From Sclerotinia nivalis (taxonomy: Eukaryota > Ascomycota > Leotiomycetes > Helotiales > Sclerotiniaceae), in the NCBI GenBank assembly GCA_029531795.1, contig JAPEIS010000003.1, positions 124,001 through 188,000 on the forward strand: 64,000 nt of DNA, in the 5' to 3' direction. A program made the translations under genes and the position numbers. Shown in pieces: positions 48,991-61,884 of this stretch. Numbering within the stretch: position 1 is the first letter of the stretch; each line of letters starts with the position of its first letter. A model generated the notes under the pieces. The model saw only the letters and a program-made list of their open reading frames with translations. It had not been told where the DNA came from and searched no databases.

Positions 48991-49518
48991 ATTAATCTTA
49001 ACCAACATTAACAAAGCGAGATCTAATTTCCTTATCATAGATCCAACATGATATACAAGATAGAAAAGAAAAGATCAAAGATAGATGTGCAGCTGATAGG
49101 TATTAGGTACTAGGTAGCTACTAGGATGCGAGATGATTTCATACTTAGTTAGCACTTACAATATAAAATCTGCACAAGGACAAGAATGAAAAGAAAATCC
49201 AACAGCTCCAAACACAACATTCACCAAAAAAAGACATCGTGTCATAAACATTCAAAGAATCTTCATTCCATTCCATTGTATTGTATCGCATTTCGCATTT
49301 TCCCTTTCTCAATTCTTAAAAATGACTATGATGAAAACTCCCAGTAGACTATGTACATTTTGTACAGAAAGACTCTTGAACCCACCTACTTCATCGTCAT
49401 CCGCATATCCATCCATCCATGCATTCGCAATCTGTTTCAAAAGGCGATGCTCTCCATTGAAACCAGCCCAAGCCAGCCCAAACTCTCCCAATAACATCTC
49501 TCCACCACTTCCAACCAT

Positions 49519-50704
49519 TTACTTCCTATACCACATTCTCGTAATCTTCGTATGTCTCATCTTCTTCTGCAATTGAAAGATACCATACATAAGTGCCTCA
49601 CTTGTAGGCGGACAACCAGGCACATAAATATCGACCGGAACAATTCGATCACAACCCCTAGTAACACTATAACTATAATGATAATAGCCACCACCATTCG
49701 CACAAGAACCCATACTAACAACCCATCTTGGATCAGGCATTTGATCATAAACTTGTCGAAGAGCAGGGGCCATCTTATTGGTGAGAGTACCGGCGACAAT
49801 CATAACATCGGATTGACGAGGTGAGGCACGGAAAATTATACCAAGACGATCTTGATCGTATCGTGGGGTGGAAAGATGCATCATTTCGACGGCGCAGCAG
49901 GCAAGTCCGAAGGTCATAGGCCAGAGGGATCCTTGACGTGCCCAGTTGGCAATTTGATCGAGTGTGGTTCTGTTTGTATATTATTAGCTTTTGTTTCAAT
50001 GTTCCTTCCAGATTGCCACCCAAAGTGCAGCGAGCAGAGCGTGGGTCTAGAACAAAGCGTAGGCTTGAAGCAACCCCGCCCCTTCTCTTCTCTCCCCTCC
50101 TCTCATCCCGTCTCTCATGCCCGCCACTGTATCTCCCATCCCCAACATAATCCCTCTATACCCCAACTCCCCTCACCTCTCATACTCCTTCTCTCCCCTC
50201 ATCACCTCCAAACAACCCCTCCCCCAAACACCCCCCAAAAAAGCAAAAAAAGAAAAGAAAAACACAGCACCTACAAAGCATACTGCATAACACCCTTCTT
50301 CCCCTCCTGACTCGGAAGCAACACCTCCCTCCTCTCCTTCCCCGTAACACTCAACTTCAACTCTCCCCTATTATCCGGATGACTAGTTTCCAGGGCCTGC
50401 ACCTGAGATTTTGCCGTTTTCGCCGCGCTCGACGAGATCCCCGCTTGGAAGCGGTGGGGGAGGAGTGAGAGGCGGGTGGTGGGTTTAGCTATTGGTTTAT
50501 CTTGTTAGTTTTTGCGCTTGCTTCGAGTGAAAGAAATGGTATGGTTTGGTTTGGTTGAGATGGGAAGGAGTTGCCACGGATCGAGGAGGGCAGAAGAATG
50601 GGTTCGCAGACACAGGAAGATAATAGGAAAGAAAGGGATAAGAAAAGAAAACAAAACAAACCTCTCAGAACCAGCGCCCCCGCAGACCGAGTAGTTTTGA
50701 ACAT
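49519..50704 (-). CDS. NADH:ubiquinone oxidoreductase subunit NDUFS7/PSST (NuoB-like)
   Basis: Predicted 235-aa core subunit of mitochondrial complex I that holds iron-sulfur cluster N2, next to the quinone site. Minus-strand exons are 50704-50662, 50488-50275 and 49969-49519, with phases closing. Cluster ligands are seen in [25 protein letters not shown] and [14 protein letters not shown]. The N-terminal 40 or so residues ([15 protein letters not shown], then [12 protein letters not shown]) are basic and hydroxylated, as in a mitochondrial targeting presequence. The short 43-nt first exon has a GTTTGT donor. Length and C-terminus match fungal homologues. Nuclear-encoded and imported. Confidence 0.97.
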
Positions 50705-51323
50705 TTTGAGTTCGCTTTTTCGTCCGTTCGACTGTCTATCTGTTTGTCTTCCTGTCCTATCCTATCCGTATTCCTAATACCCTCTCTCTGTAACTAAATC
50801 GACCAGTCAATCAATCAATGTATCAATTGACGATAAAACAAAAAAGGACCAGGTAAGAGAAAATAGTCCAAAGTTCCGTGGCGTCTCGAGGTTATCTATC
50901 TATCGGCAACCCACAAAGTCATCGATGTCACTAAAGATCCTAAGGTTCAAATTATTGATTTCGGTTGATTAATTCGAATCCAATGATTGGTCAAGATCAC
51001 GTGGCTTATTTATGATGAAAATCGTTTCATTTAAATAAATTATATGCTAGCCTGCTAGTTATCATCTTGAGTTTTTTTGTCTATCCAAAATCCAGCTCAT
51101 TACAATTTCCATTTTCCCCTTCGCCCTTTTTCCATTAACTCTAGAAATAATACAGAATAGCTAAAGCTCAAGTAGATATGTATGTAGTACAACAACGCAA
51201 TAGATATACTACGAAGTAAAAGATCGAACACAAACAAGGAGAACAGACTTTGAAATTGAAGTCATGTAACCCTGCCACCCAAAACCCCATCATAAATTAA
51301 GAACGCAACAGAGTATTCCTCAT
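50705..51323. other. Intergenic, promoter of the complex I gene
   Basis: About 620 bp between two minus-strand genes. It contains the upstream region of the NDUFS7 gene and the 3' flank of the cytidylyltransferase gene. No separate gene seen. Confidence 0.5.
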
Positions 51324-52938
51324 TTATTGTCCAGATTTCTTGGCATTTTCCGCCATAGCAGCATCAATTTGTGCATCGACTTGTTCCTCATCAACCTCAT
51401 TTTCGTCAGGTTTGAAATTTTCCTTTCCGCTTTTACTTCTCGGCGATAACCTTTCCTCACTTTCTTCTTCGCTACTTTCGCTTCCTTGTAAACTATCACG
51501 ATTGTTATATCGACTTCGAGTCATCTAGAACGTAAAGTTAGCTCAAGTAGGTTTTGGAAATATACAAACATACCCATGATCGTACACCACCAATAAGACC
51601 TAAACTATATCCTGTCGCAAAATCACTACCTGGACCTGGGCTATCATTTCTTGGAATTTCCAAACGGCGTGTAAGGTGCTGTAGAGCAGATGGGCTTGTG
51701 AGACTTCCAGTACTATTTCCATCGAAGCTATGCATACGTGCAGGACTACCGGGACGACTAGATTGCCAGAATTGTTTCAATTCTTTTCCCAATTCTTGAC
51801 CAGTAGTACTCCAATTTGTTCGGATGGCTTCTCTCATCTCTGCAACATGACGTTTTAGGTCAAGTTCATTCTTCTTAAGCCATGATACGTTAAGCTCTTG
51901 TCTTGTGGTACCTCGCTTGAATTGACGCGCAATATATTTCTCATAATCACGAACGATTCTGGATGACTGTTAGCAGTGATTAGGAAGTAGAAGCTCAAAA
52001 ACATACTTTGTAATGATACCAGTTGTGCTAACACCCTCGGTTCTCTGTGTAACCAAGAATTTGCCTTGTTCTTTGATTGGCTTGTAAATATCATCTCCTT
52101 CATCTGCTCCATATGGAAGATCGTCATGCGCGACGTAATCGATCCTTTTTTCTGCCAAAAATTCCGGCGTAACAATCCATGGACAATTCTCAACGACCTC
52201 ATCAACCCACTTGCAATGTCTTACAGTCTCAGCTCGCTCCTGCCCGGATAGAACTGTAAGTCCTTTTCTCTTATGTGTTTCCGCGTCTCCCGTAACTCCG
52301 ACCAGTAGATAAACGTCTGGGAATGCCTTTTTAGCTTGTTCGAGCTGTCGCATATGTCTGCCATGAATTAGTTATTACTACCAAGGTCGTAGTTTTTGAA
52401 TTACATACCCAAGATGAAACAAATCAAACACACCATCCGCATAAACACGAACTGGTCTACCAGTAGGTGGTGGATTAGTCTTGTATCCAACAGGATCCAT
52501 CAATTTTCCAATTGGTGGTGGGGCCATCGATTGTGCATTTTCCTCTTTCTCTTTCGGTGCCTCTCGCTCTTCATCCTCTCCCTTTGAAATACTTTTCCTT
52601 CCCTTCTTTCCAACTCTGTTCGCAATATCTGTACTACCCTCAGTTGTGTCTGATGGCTCTCCCGGATCTCGCGCATTATCAGATCCATTAACTGCTACTT
52701 TATCATGTGTAGATGATCGAAGGCGTTTCGCTGGCGGATTTTGAGAATCGACCGAAAGAGCCTTTTTGTGACTTGAGCTACGTGTTTCTCGAGTTTCTGG
52801 AGCTGTAGATTCGCCATCTTCACCAGATGCATCTCTTGATGAATTCTGTAATTGATCGAGCGTTGAGGACTTCTTGGATAAACCAGTAGCAGTACGCTTT
52901 CGCTTTCCTACACTTCCGCCAGATGATGGAGAAGACAT
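51324..52938 (-). CDS. pct1: Choline-phosphate cytidylyltransferase (CCT/Pct1)
   Basis: Predicted 488-aa rate-limiting enzyme of the Kennedy pathway for phosphatidylcholine, making CDP-choline from CTP and phosphocholine. Minus-strand exons are 52938-52409, 52357-52007, 51958-51574 and 51524-51324. The catalytic HxGH motif is split over intron 1: YADGVFDLFHLG then HMRQLEQAK. RTEGVSTTGIITK and VRDYEKYI mark the end of the catalytic core. The first 150 residues are basic and S/T-rich with nuclear-localisation-like clusters (KRKR, KKGRK), and the C-terminal part after the catalytic core has the amphipathic and acidic/serine-rich pattern (GSESSEEESEE) seen in membrane-regulated, phosphorylated CCTs. 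The start is the first ATG in frame; an upstream TTG is not used. Confidence 0.95.
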
Positions 52939-55057
52939 TTTTGAATCTTTAACTTTCAATCTGAAAATGGATCCTATTGATAGAGGGAAATTGAGATGAT
53001 TGATTATAGCTTTCTGGTTTTCGTGTCTTGATCGTAGTTTTTGGATACTGGGATGAGCTTCCCGAAACTTGAATAATTTTGACCAGGGTTCAAAGGTGGT
53101 GTTTGAGTAGTATCGCGCGGATTAGAGAAGTTGATAGATATCAAAAGTAAAGCCTTTGAAGCTTGAGAATGTAAATATCTCGATAAAAATCAATACTTTT
53201 TTGATGGGAGTTATGATTTTGAAAAAAATTAATCAAAGCTTTACGTAAGGTTTGATGAACATGATGCAAGTAGATGGAAGGAAGTGGTAGTAGTTGATTG
53301 ATTTGATTTAAGTTGTCTTGTTGTCCTCACATAAAACTAGTTTTAAGCTATCTTATTAAAAACCCCAACCAGGTTTCTTCTGGGGCGTTCAAATTTCAAA
53401 ATAACCCGGAAATTCCAAAACATCGTCATTGCTAACTGTTGAGTAAGAGCACGTGGGACGCTAAGGAATCATGAGCTCTCCTTGCCCTAGGGAAGTATGA
53501 GATCGATGATCTTCTATTTTGATAATGAAAAGTTACCAAAATCAAAGAACTTTTCTAAAACAAATTACTAGATTATAAATCTTATATCTATAAAGCATAA
53601 GATTAAGTTCTTGAAAAGAAAAAGAAAAGAAAACAAAGATCGCTAAACTTCTTCGAATCCAATTCAGCTATTGTCTAAACTCTTATATAAGAACCACACT
53701 AAATTCCGAAATTCCCAAATTCCCAAAACCACAAAACCACACCAATCATACCTATCTATCAATCATACCTACCTCTCAATCCAACATCAAATATAAATCC
53801 AACAACAATCCAACACCCAAAACACCCCCAAGAACAAGAATTCAATTCCAAGATCTTGCTAGTACTTACCTAGTACATTTTGACTTCCCATTCCCATTCC
53901 CATTCACATACTAACTCTCAGCAACAATACGGAGTACAATACCTCGAAACCTTACTACTCATAAAACTCCAAGATTCCAGGCCAATTGACAAGGTTATCG
54001 GAACATCAACTATCCCGTTGTCATTGAAAAACGCCATCGGAAGTTGAAAGATCCCGAACCGTAACACTCTAATCGATTCTTTTCTTAAAAGAGTTTATTA
54101 TTTAGTGTGAGTTTGTATATATGAGTTTTTTACAGTAAGAACATAACAAACAAACAACAAAAAGTACCTACCCATCAAATCTTCTCCTCCTCTTCCTCCT
54201 CCTCCTCCTCACCCTCACCCTCACCCTCCTGGAAAACAAAAACCTCAATAATTTTCCACTCTGCAGTTCGCGGTTCGCGGGGTAACTGGAAAATCTCTTA
54301 GTTTCTAATTCTTTCTCCGAACCTACCTACCTACCCACCTACTTACCCACCTACCCACCCAATCTCCACTTCAAGCTGTGACCATTAGCTAGGTAGGTAG
54401 TGATTATCCCTATCCACCTGCTCTGAACACTTCATTCAGCATAGGAAGAAAAGCTTACTCCATAGATCACTTACAAGTTACACGCAAACATGCAAACCGA
54501 AAAAGAGACATCAGATGAACCATTTAGTCAGGATATCAATCAATTGGTGATTTTTCAAAAGTACAATGCAAATGCAACTTGGCCTTACTAGTCTAGGGAC
54601 CCTTTCCTATAAAGATCTGTAATGTAAAATAGAAAAGATAATGGACTCGTGACCAATGATAATATAACTCGCTGCGTGTGAAGATCGTAAGTTCGGGAAA
54701 TTTCATGTAGAAGGAGAAGCCACCACCAAGGGGATCTCCAAAATGTTTATCAGATATAAAGTATTCATAACCTTTATGCCTTCCTTCATCCTATGCTCCC
54801 TGATCCCTCCTAGCATTCACGAAGGCTCCCAGAAGAACTCGCAGCACGTGAATTTATCTCACGTTTTGCCAGTAAAAACGCAAACAACTTGCAACCGTTT
54901 CTTTCTATTCCAGACATAATCGCAAAAATAATCATTCATCAAGATGAATCTGGTCTGCACAATTTCTCGAGTCATTAATATCTTCACCTCCTCCCCCGTC
55001 GCCATCCACCACTTCAAGAATCTTTGAAGTATAACAATACCCAAAGTACTCCTACTT
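52939..55057. other. Intergenic between two minus-strand genes
   Basis: About 2.1 kb holding the promoter of the cytidylyltransferase gene and the 3' flank of the phosphatase gene. It has short CTCACC (54205-54230) and CCTACCTA-type (54320-54360) repeats. No gene recognised. Confidence 0.5.
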
Positions 55058-56900
55058 CTATTCCTTCGAGTCGGTCGTTTTTGGTAAGACCTTGTCGACT
55101 ACAGCTTGGTATTTGGGATCTTTCGGGTCGATCTTTTCGGGCAAGGCATTGGATTCGGGGACTTCGGATTGGGGTTGTCCTTTTGGGACTTGGCTGACGA
55201 GGTCTTTGTCTTCCTCGCCGTGATCAAACATCTCTGTATCATCGGAATCAGTGAGGACTTCTGTACCATCTCCAAGAAGAATGATCCGTCCACGTTGGTT
55301 CCCACCGAAAGATTTAAGCTTCTGGTCCATATCAACATCATAACCACTATCACTGTCATCAAAGTTATGATGAACACCAGGTCCTCGGAATTCAGCTAGT
55401 AAACATATTAGGAGATATTCCGATCCTAGGAACTAGCGGAGTACTTGCCATACTCCGGAGGGGCACATGGACCATCTCCATTCGCGACACGCTTTGCGAT
55501 TTCATCGTACCACTCTTCCTTAGTTTTGCCGTTCAGGAGACCAATGACAATCATAGTCATGTTATCACAACCGACACCACCAGTTTCCGAATTGGATGCT
55601 AAGCAGTTATCCATCATGTTCTCACAGATTTTAGATAGGTCTTGCTTGGCAACGATCCCTCGTCGAACAAATTCAATAACAGCTTGGGAGGATTGGCAAT
55701 CCCAGATACCTATAAAATTAGGTTAGCCTTTTTTTCGAAATGATTCGTCGCAAGCTACTGACCATCGCAAGCAACCACTAAGAACTCGTCATCGTCTGTA
55801 ATGTCATGTACAGTAACGTCTGGGAATGCAGTCACGATTTGCTGTTCGGGTGAAAGCCCTGCGCTCTTCTTGAACTCGAAATCACCAATAGCTCTTGACA
55901 ATGCAAGATTGCCATTGACACGACCGAAATCTACGAAACCTCCAGCCGCATTGATTCTAGCCTTTTCGCCTGCACAGATGCATATTAGTATTTTGTGCAG
56001 CATATTACCAAGATGATGAAAAGCTACCTTCGTTCTGCGGCTTGTGGTCGAATGACAGAGGCTTAGCCCGACCCTTGACTCCCAAAACGCTTCTTGAATC
56101 TCCGGCGTTTCCCTTGAGAACAGTAAGTATCTTTCGGTTTTCTTTAGATACCATATAAACATACCACGTAAATCTTCTTATGCGAAATGATACCAACCGA
56201 TGCGGTACAGCCAGAAACTTCCTCCTCGTACCTTGGATCTACAACTTGAATTAGTAACCTTTCCTAATAAAAGATGGACGCTCTTCTAACCCATCAAAAT
56301 TGCTCTATCTGTTGCGAGGAAGCCATCCTTCAAAGCTTGTTCAATATCACCCTTTTGAAATGCTTCTTGTTTCGCAATGATTTGGTGTATATTTTCGCCT
56401 GCAAAGAGTGCTACCCTGTCTCCTCCATGTCCATCGTAAACACCGAAGAAGGAAAGCCTGCTTTCGATTGGAGCTGGCTTAAATTCCTGTCCCTTTGCAT
56501 TCTGTAAATCAAGAATAGTCGCGTGCGCGTCCTCCATACTAATTCTCCATCCTTGCATAGAAGAGACACCATAGACTAATCTCTCATCGCCTCCGATAGC
56601 TGAGTTCTAATAGAGAGAACAATGTTAGTAATCATGGAAAGGGGTAGATAGATCTCGATAGTAAGATTGCGGCTGTACACCGAGTCCTCATGGAATATTT
56701 TCTGGGAAAGCTGTCCTCATTTCCCGAACAGCATAAAAGTCTTTGTATCACTGCGGACGCGGGAATATTTAACATCGGTATGGAATACCAGATATGCGAT
56801 CCCTTGGTAAGAGATACCAGCGCCGACAATGACACGGTAAACAAACAAGGAAAAGCAAGCATACCTTCTCCACGACCGGCTCCGAAAGAGTCTGGCCCAT
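55058..56900 (-). CDS. PP2C-type protein phosphatase, Ptc2/Ptc3-like
   Basis: Predicted 438-aa metal-dependent Ser/Thr phosphatase. Relatives counteract MAPK (HOG) and DNA-damage checkpoint signalling. Minus-strand exons: 56900-56865, 56606-56291, 56238-56165, 56112-56028, 55969-55763, 55709-55449 and 55395-55058; the phase sum closes exactly. The N-terminus MGQTLSEPV is the Gly-2 start seen in Ptc2-type proteins and could be myristoylated. Metal-binding and catalytic motifs are MEDAHATI, FFGVYDGHGGD, AGDSRSVLG, DHKPQNEGEK, NGNLALSRAIGD, FLVVACDGIWDC and GCDNMTMIVIGLL. The acidic C-terminal tail fits the group. One intron, between 55449 and 55395, starts with GC (GCAAGT) instead of GT. The residue before NAGDSR is Gly, where Ala is more usual. 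Confidence 0.95.
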
Positions 56901-58552
56901 CTTGAAGATAGATCTAGTCCTCTCTACAAAAATCCAACAAACAATTCAGATCCTTCTCTCAACAAGATTTATAGGTATCCTGGCTTCTTGGTGTTCCTTG
57001 ACAGAGATTGCAAAGATGTATGGGTGGGATGCGGGGTCGTAATTTCCTTGGAAAGAAAGGCCGAAGAGATTGTAGATAGATGAGTCCTATCGGCAAGATG
57101 ATATCTTTTGATTTGGAGAATCTTTTGGAGGTGAATGTAGAGATTGGGAGAATTATCTTTGCAGATCGCGTGGAGGGAAAGAGAAACTGATGCTACTAAA
57201 AATGACGCTTCTTGCTGGATTGATGAGAGCAAAGAACGCTAAAAGTGATTCGCTTATTTATCTATAAACAGCAGAGTGGGGGACAGAAAGGATCGATAAA
57301 TTGAATAGGTTGGGTGGTTGAATGAATGAATGAATGATTTGATGTGTGTTCTTGGTGATTTGTGAATAACAGGAATAGAATGGCCTCGATGTGATTGACT
57401 GACTGTTTTTTTTTTTTTGGCTTATTTTCGAAAGTATCTACTGGGTGTGGTATAGATAGGCAGGGGTTTACAGTAAATTCTTTTCATTTTGTTAATCATC
57501 TCTCTACGTATGATGAGTTGGTTGTCTAGTTACTATTCACCTCTTTGTTTCGCGCGGTGATTGTCAAGGGAAATACACATTGATATTGATAAATAGTAGG
57601 TTTCATTTGATTCACCTTTTTGATAATAACTCATGATTCAATTATTGATACCATCTAGAGTTTGTAAAGAGGTATCTAATCCATCTCTATCTTCATACTA
57701 CCTATCTGAAGAAGCCAACATTGTACTTACCGAGTACCTAGGTGCGAATATACCTAACTTCGAGCCTAATTTCGAGCCTGGTGAGCCAACTTAGCCGGTA
57801 TTCTGATAGTGTGCTGCGCAGATGATGGATTAATCAAATACTACCAGTGGCTACCTGGCACTATTCTAAAACAAGAATCCGCATATGTTGATGACGACTA
57901 TTAGTCATGTACTACAAAACTACTTACTGCACTTTACTACTTATTCGCTCGGGGGCAGTCTGGACCAACTCACTTGGCGGACCCTTCTTTGGCCTTTTAG
58001 TTTTAGGTGTTCGGGAGAACCGAACGGACTGCGCCGCACTTTAACATGGAATTTATGGAATTTCTCTGATTTACGGAGTAAATTTCTGAAGAGCGGTATT
58101 TCTTTTCTCTTAGACAATTTAGACGATTTAGACGATTCAACCCAATGTTCACAATGTTCTTTATCACCCTCAAACAATCATGTCGGATAACTTTATCTTT
58201 TCCTTTTCCTATCGATAGCGCTGGCATAATTTTGCTTGGATCATTTAACGAACAATGTAACCCGTAACCCAAATGGCCATTGAATTGATCAATCCTTTTC
58301 TATTTCTGAATCAAATTGTTGGTTTGATTTATTAGTGGGGTGGTGTTCATCTTGTCATAGCAATCCCTGTACGCAAATTTTCCCTGAAAAGTGATAAAGC
58401 TGGGGAAATTTTCGCTGGACCGGAAAGGTATGAACAATAATCGTTTCACCAGAGTGATCTCATCCCGTTTCTACCCGACCTATATGAAATTGTATCGTCA
58501 TCTAAAGAAGGGACAATTATAGATGAGTCGAAGTATACAGCTTTATGAGTAT

Positions 58553-58627
58553 CAGAGCATTCACAGTCAGAGCATTCACAGTCAGAGCATTCACAGTCAG
58601 AGCATTCACTGTCAGAGCATTCACAGA
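58553..58627. repeat. 15-bp tandem repeat, five copies
   Basis: Unit CAGAGCATTCACAGT repeated five times, the fourth with A to T and the last ending GA. Because 15 is a multiple of three, both strands stay open; the minus strand reads repeated CECSD and the plus strand repeated QSIHS. Confidence 0.95.
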
Positions 58628-59223
58628 TCGGGTACATTATTCGAGTCAAAAACGAAGGGGTGTCTCATTCTAGAACCTATCCATCTCTTTGAAGTTTCGA
58701 ATCTAGCAGGTCTATCTTTTGAGAACATCAAATTAATGCTTCCATTTCGTTCTTGTATTTCAACATCTAGAGGGAGTAGATGTTTGTAGTCTTTCTATTC
58801 TTTCATTCATTTCAAATCGCGAAATCAAGGGAAGATTCTAAATGGTGCTCCATGTAAGCAAGGCTTCGATTATACCGCCATATTCTGCGAAAAACTAGGG
58901 CTCAGTGAGTTATCATTCCTCAAGCTTCACTGGCACATTCGACTTTGAGATGCTCGAGGCACATTGTAGAAGTGAACCTTGGGACTTGGGATTTACAACA
59001 TAGACAACTTCCAATCTACGAAATCCACAAGTATTCACGAAACACTCCATCTCTGTCTTTTTTAACCAACAACCCTTACGAATCTTTAACCACTACAATC
59101 AGGTCTCATACCATTCACTTTTGCCTAATTACCTATTCCATTTATCTCATCCTCGTCACGGCCATCATTTACACTTTCCGACCACCGCACAGTCATTTTC
59201 CACACTGTCCACATCTGACAATT

Positions 59224-59529
59224 ATGACGAACGTTCACCTCATATTAATCTTTCTCGCAGGGACTATCATCACACTTTGTGGGTTCATCGCTAGCAAACA
59301 GATGCCTGGCCTAACATCCCACGAACAATGTCTCGAACATCTCAAGGAGCTAGATCAACGAGCAAAAGAAACATGGCAACGTCCTGAAATTCCTAACAGA
59401 ACCTGGGAACAATCCAAGTCTCGACTTCTACATAGCAATCTCTGCAACATGCATCACGGGCTCGAAAACATGCCATGGGATATTGAAAGCCATAAGTGGC
59501 ATGGCATGGCATGGCATGATGGATTCTGA
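59224..59529 (+). CDS. Hypothetical one-TM small protein, doubtful
   Basis: ATG frame of 101 aa with an N-terminal hydrophobic segment (HLILIFLAGTIITLCGFIA), then a charged C-terminal part (CLEHLKELDQRAKETWQRPE) ending in a WHGMAWHDG repeat created by GGCAT triplications. The open frame extends further 5' without an obvious start. No family recognised; may be a real short membrane or secreted protein. Confidence 0.3.
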   Translation: MTNVHLILIFLAGTIITLCGFIASKQMPGLTSHEQCLEHLKELDQRAKETWQRPEIPNRTWEQSKSRLLHSNLCNMHHGLENMPWDIESHKWHGMAWHDGF

Positions 59530-60669
59530 GGCGAGTGTAATTGTGTGGAAACATTATGCTAAGTATGATGGGACTTTTTCTCTGCTAAAATCATCGGTTT
59601 GGTTCGTACTAACAATTTTGAGGCATGTAAATAAGAATTCTGACACTCCGAAATAAGACAATCTATTCACCTTAATGAAGAGCGGCGAATGAACCCTAGT
59701 TTCTTAGTTGCGAGACAGGTCGTTTGGGAATACCCCTGAAACTCTGCTCTCGTTGAGAACATACGGCTCTCACAAGACAGGTGCTCTTAAGCCTGAATAC
59801 AAGCAGCACTAGTTCCCCATGAAACGAGCCACGGGAAGCAGGGTCTAACTTGAAATCATTTGATAGATAGGCGTTTTTTGAAATGGGGTACACGATAAAT
59901 TTTGATGATTTTTTCTGGCATGCAAAATCTTCCGCTTCTATTTCAGGCATTGGCTACAGTAAAATTGTTATTTTCAGTTGTTTAGTTTGATCTCTCACTT
60001 GCTCTATCTCCCCCGTATTTCCTCTCCAGTCGATATTCTAGCTTTCTAGTGTGTTCAGTGCATATACAGAAACGTGGTTCACGAGCAACCCAAAACCAGA
60101 GCATACAAACTATCATTTCTCTTCCTAGATTCAAAAGTTTGGAAATTTACCTGCTTCTATCTGCCTCATTTTATCTTACCCCTATATCTCTCAAGAACCA
60201 AAATCAAAGACAAGAAAAAACAACCACTCCAAATAATAATCCTCAATAACCGAGCACAACATCATATTTCCATATAATGCGATGCGAAGAAATACATATT
60301 CACGATCCTTCTCTTCTATCTAAAACACCTTCTCCCATCTTTTCTTGAATTTCATATCAGAGCTAGATATCGCGATGGTATACTAGCATACTAGCATATT
60401 CGTAGAACTTGCAAACAATATCCAAGAAACCTCTAGAATTTTTCCGAGTACTTGGAGTGGAATTTTGGAGAAGGGTAGGTTACTGACTATATATATATAG
60501 GCTTTTTATCTCCTGTAGCTATCTAAGTTTTGTCTCTGTATTCTTCACTTCACAGTTCACACTTTACAATTTCTCATCATATATCCAAACAAACATACCA
60601 AATCCATACACCAAACACCCCTCACCTCTTACTCCTCACCCCTTACACCACTTCAAAATTCAAACCTCA

Positions 60670-60700
60670 CCAACCCAACCCAACCCAACCCAACCCAACC
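60670..60700. repeat. CAACC pentamer repeat
   Basis: Six copies of CAACC followed by a run of C. Confidence 0.85.
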
Positions 60701-61884
60701 TCCCCCCCCAAAAATGTTCCCCCTCTTCATCCTCAAATTCCTCCTAAGAAACTCCCTCACATTTATCCGTCCTTTTTTTCCCATCATTAGGGGAATCTTG
60801 GATTAACTTGACATTCTTAGTTTTTGGGGGTGGGTGTTTGGATTTTAGGATGTTTGTCATGTTTGGGAAAGAGAGAGGGGGGATAGAGAGGATGGATAGG
60901 AAACAGAAGGGAGGGAACTCGGGATTTTTTAGTGATTAAATGGATTTATCCTTATCCTTATCCTTATCCTTCTTCTCATTTTTCAGATGTTTGATGAAAT
61001 GATAAATAAATATTAGTTTGTAACATCTTATGATTTTTAGTTTTTGATTTGGAGGGGGATATAATAGGGGATAGCTACAATAAAGTTCTTCGAAGTTTGG
61101 AACAAGGCCCAGATGATAGGCCAATTTCTGTTGTCGTCTCTGCAAAAAGCAGGAGGAAGTTAACTTTCATCCGTGCTTATACTGTTGAAGGATGGATTTC
61201 TTAGATCATGAGATCATCTACATTTTTACAGGCAAGATTTTGCTTCCTGATCAAAAACGTAGCTAGAAACGACTCTACGATGACCGAGTAGCATTATACT
61301 ATAGCTATGCACCTCGCCACCTCATGTCGGTTCAATAAGTCCCCTACCTCACTTTCTGACCACTCCTTCAGTCGTCCCCATTCTGAAGCGCATGGGTCGA
61401 TATTTCCGCATGATTTGCGGGGAACATTATATGAGAAAAGGGGATTGTGTACTGGAGAATTTTGTGCGGATAAATATATGAGCGGGTGTTTACAGATAGC
61501 AAAGCGCAAGTGCTGCCGAGTCAAGTGTTCTTTCTGGGTGCTGGAGGCTGTACACCATGTTTGGAAGACCTTGTATTTTATAATTTACAAATCATATATT
61601 TTAAAAGTTTTAATTCAAATATTTTCATAGGTTTAGAGAATATGCTTCATAAAGGAGATTAATAATCCGGGATATGAGTTGTACTACTCATCGTGCAGCT
61701 ATGCACGCCTTGTTACTATATGATTGCTACTACTAGTATCACTTAACATTTAAGCACTTGCAACACAATTGATAAATTAGGCACAAATACTGTATCATTT
61801 TGACTATATTGTATAATAATGGACCCCACGGGAAGAATGCCCCGCTCACAAACATGCAGGTCAAATGCCTGATTTGAATATGCA

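Larger units (their letters stand above)
46168..49518. other. Intergenic, repeat-rich
   Basis: About 3.35 kb upstream of the secreted-protein gene. The right half (48180-49000) is dense in pyrimidine-rich tandem arrays. A short ATG frame at about 47726 begins with a weakly signal-peptide-like stretch (SFSLLLLSASPLTAYS) but stops after about 50 codons and is probably noise or a remnant. Confidence 0.5.
56901..61884. other. Gene-poor region with repeats and one doubtful ORF
   Basis: About 5 kb. It contains the phosphatase promoter, the 15-bp repeat at 58553-58627, the CAACC repeat at 60670-60700, and a doubtful one-TM frame at 59224-59529. I recognised no other gene and no RNA gene. Confidence 0.45.

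Noticed and set aside
52938..52959. Seven-codon 5' extension of the cytidylyltransferase
   Set aside because: It starts at TTG; the ATG at 52938 is the ordinary start.
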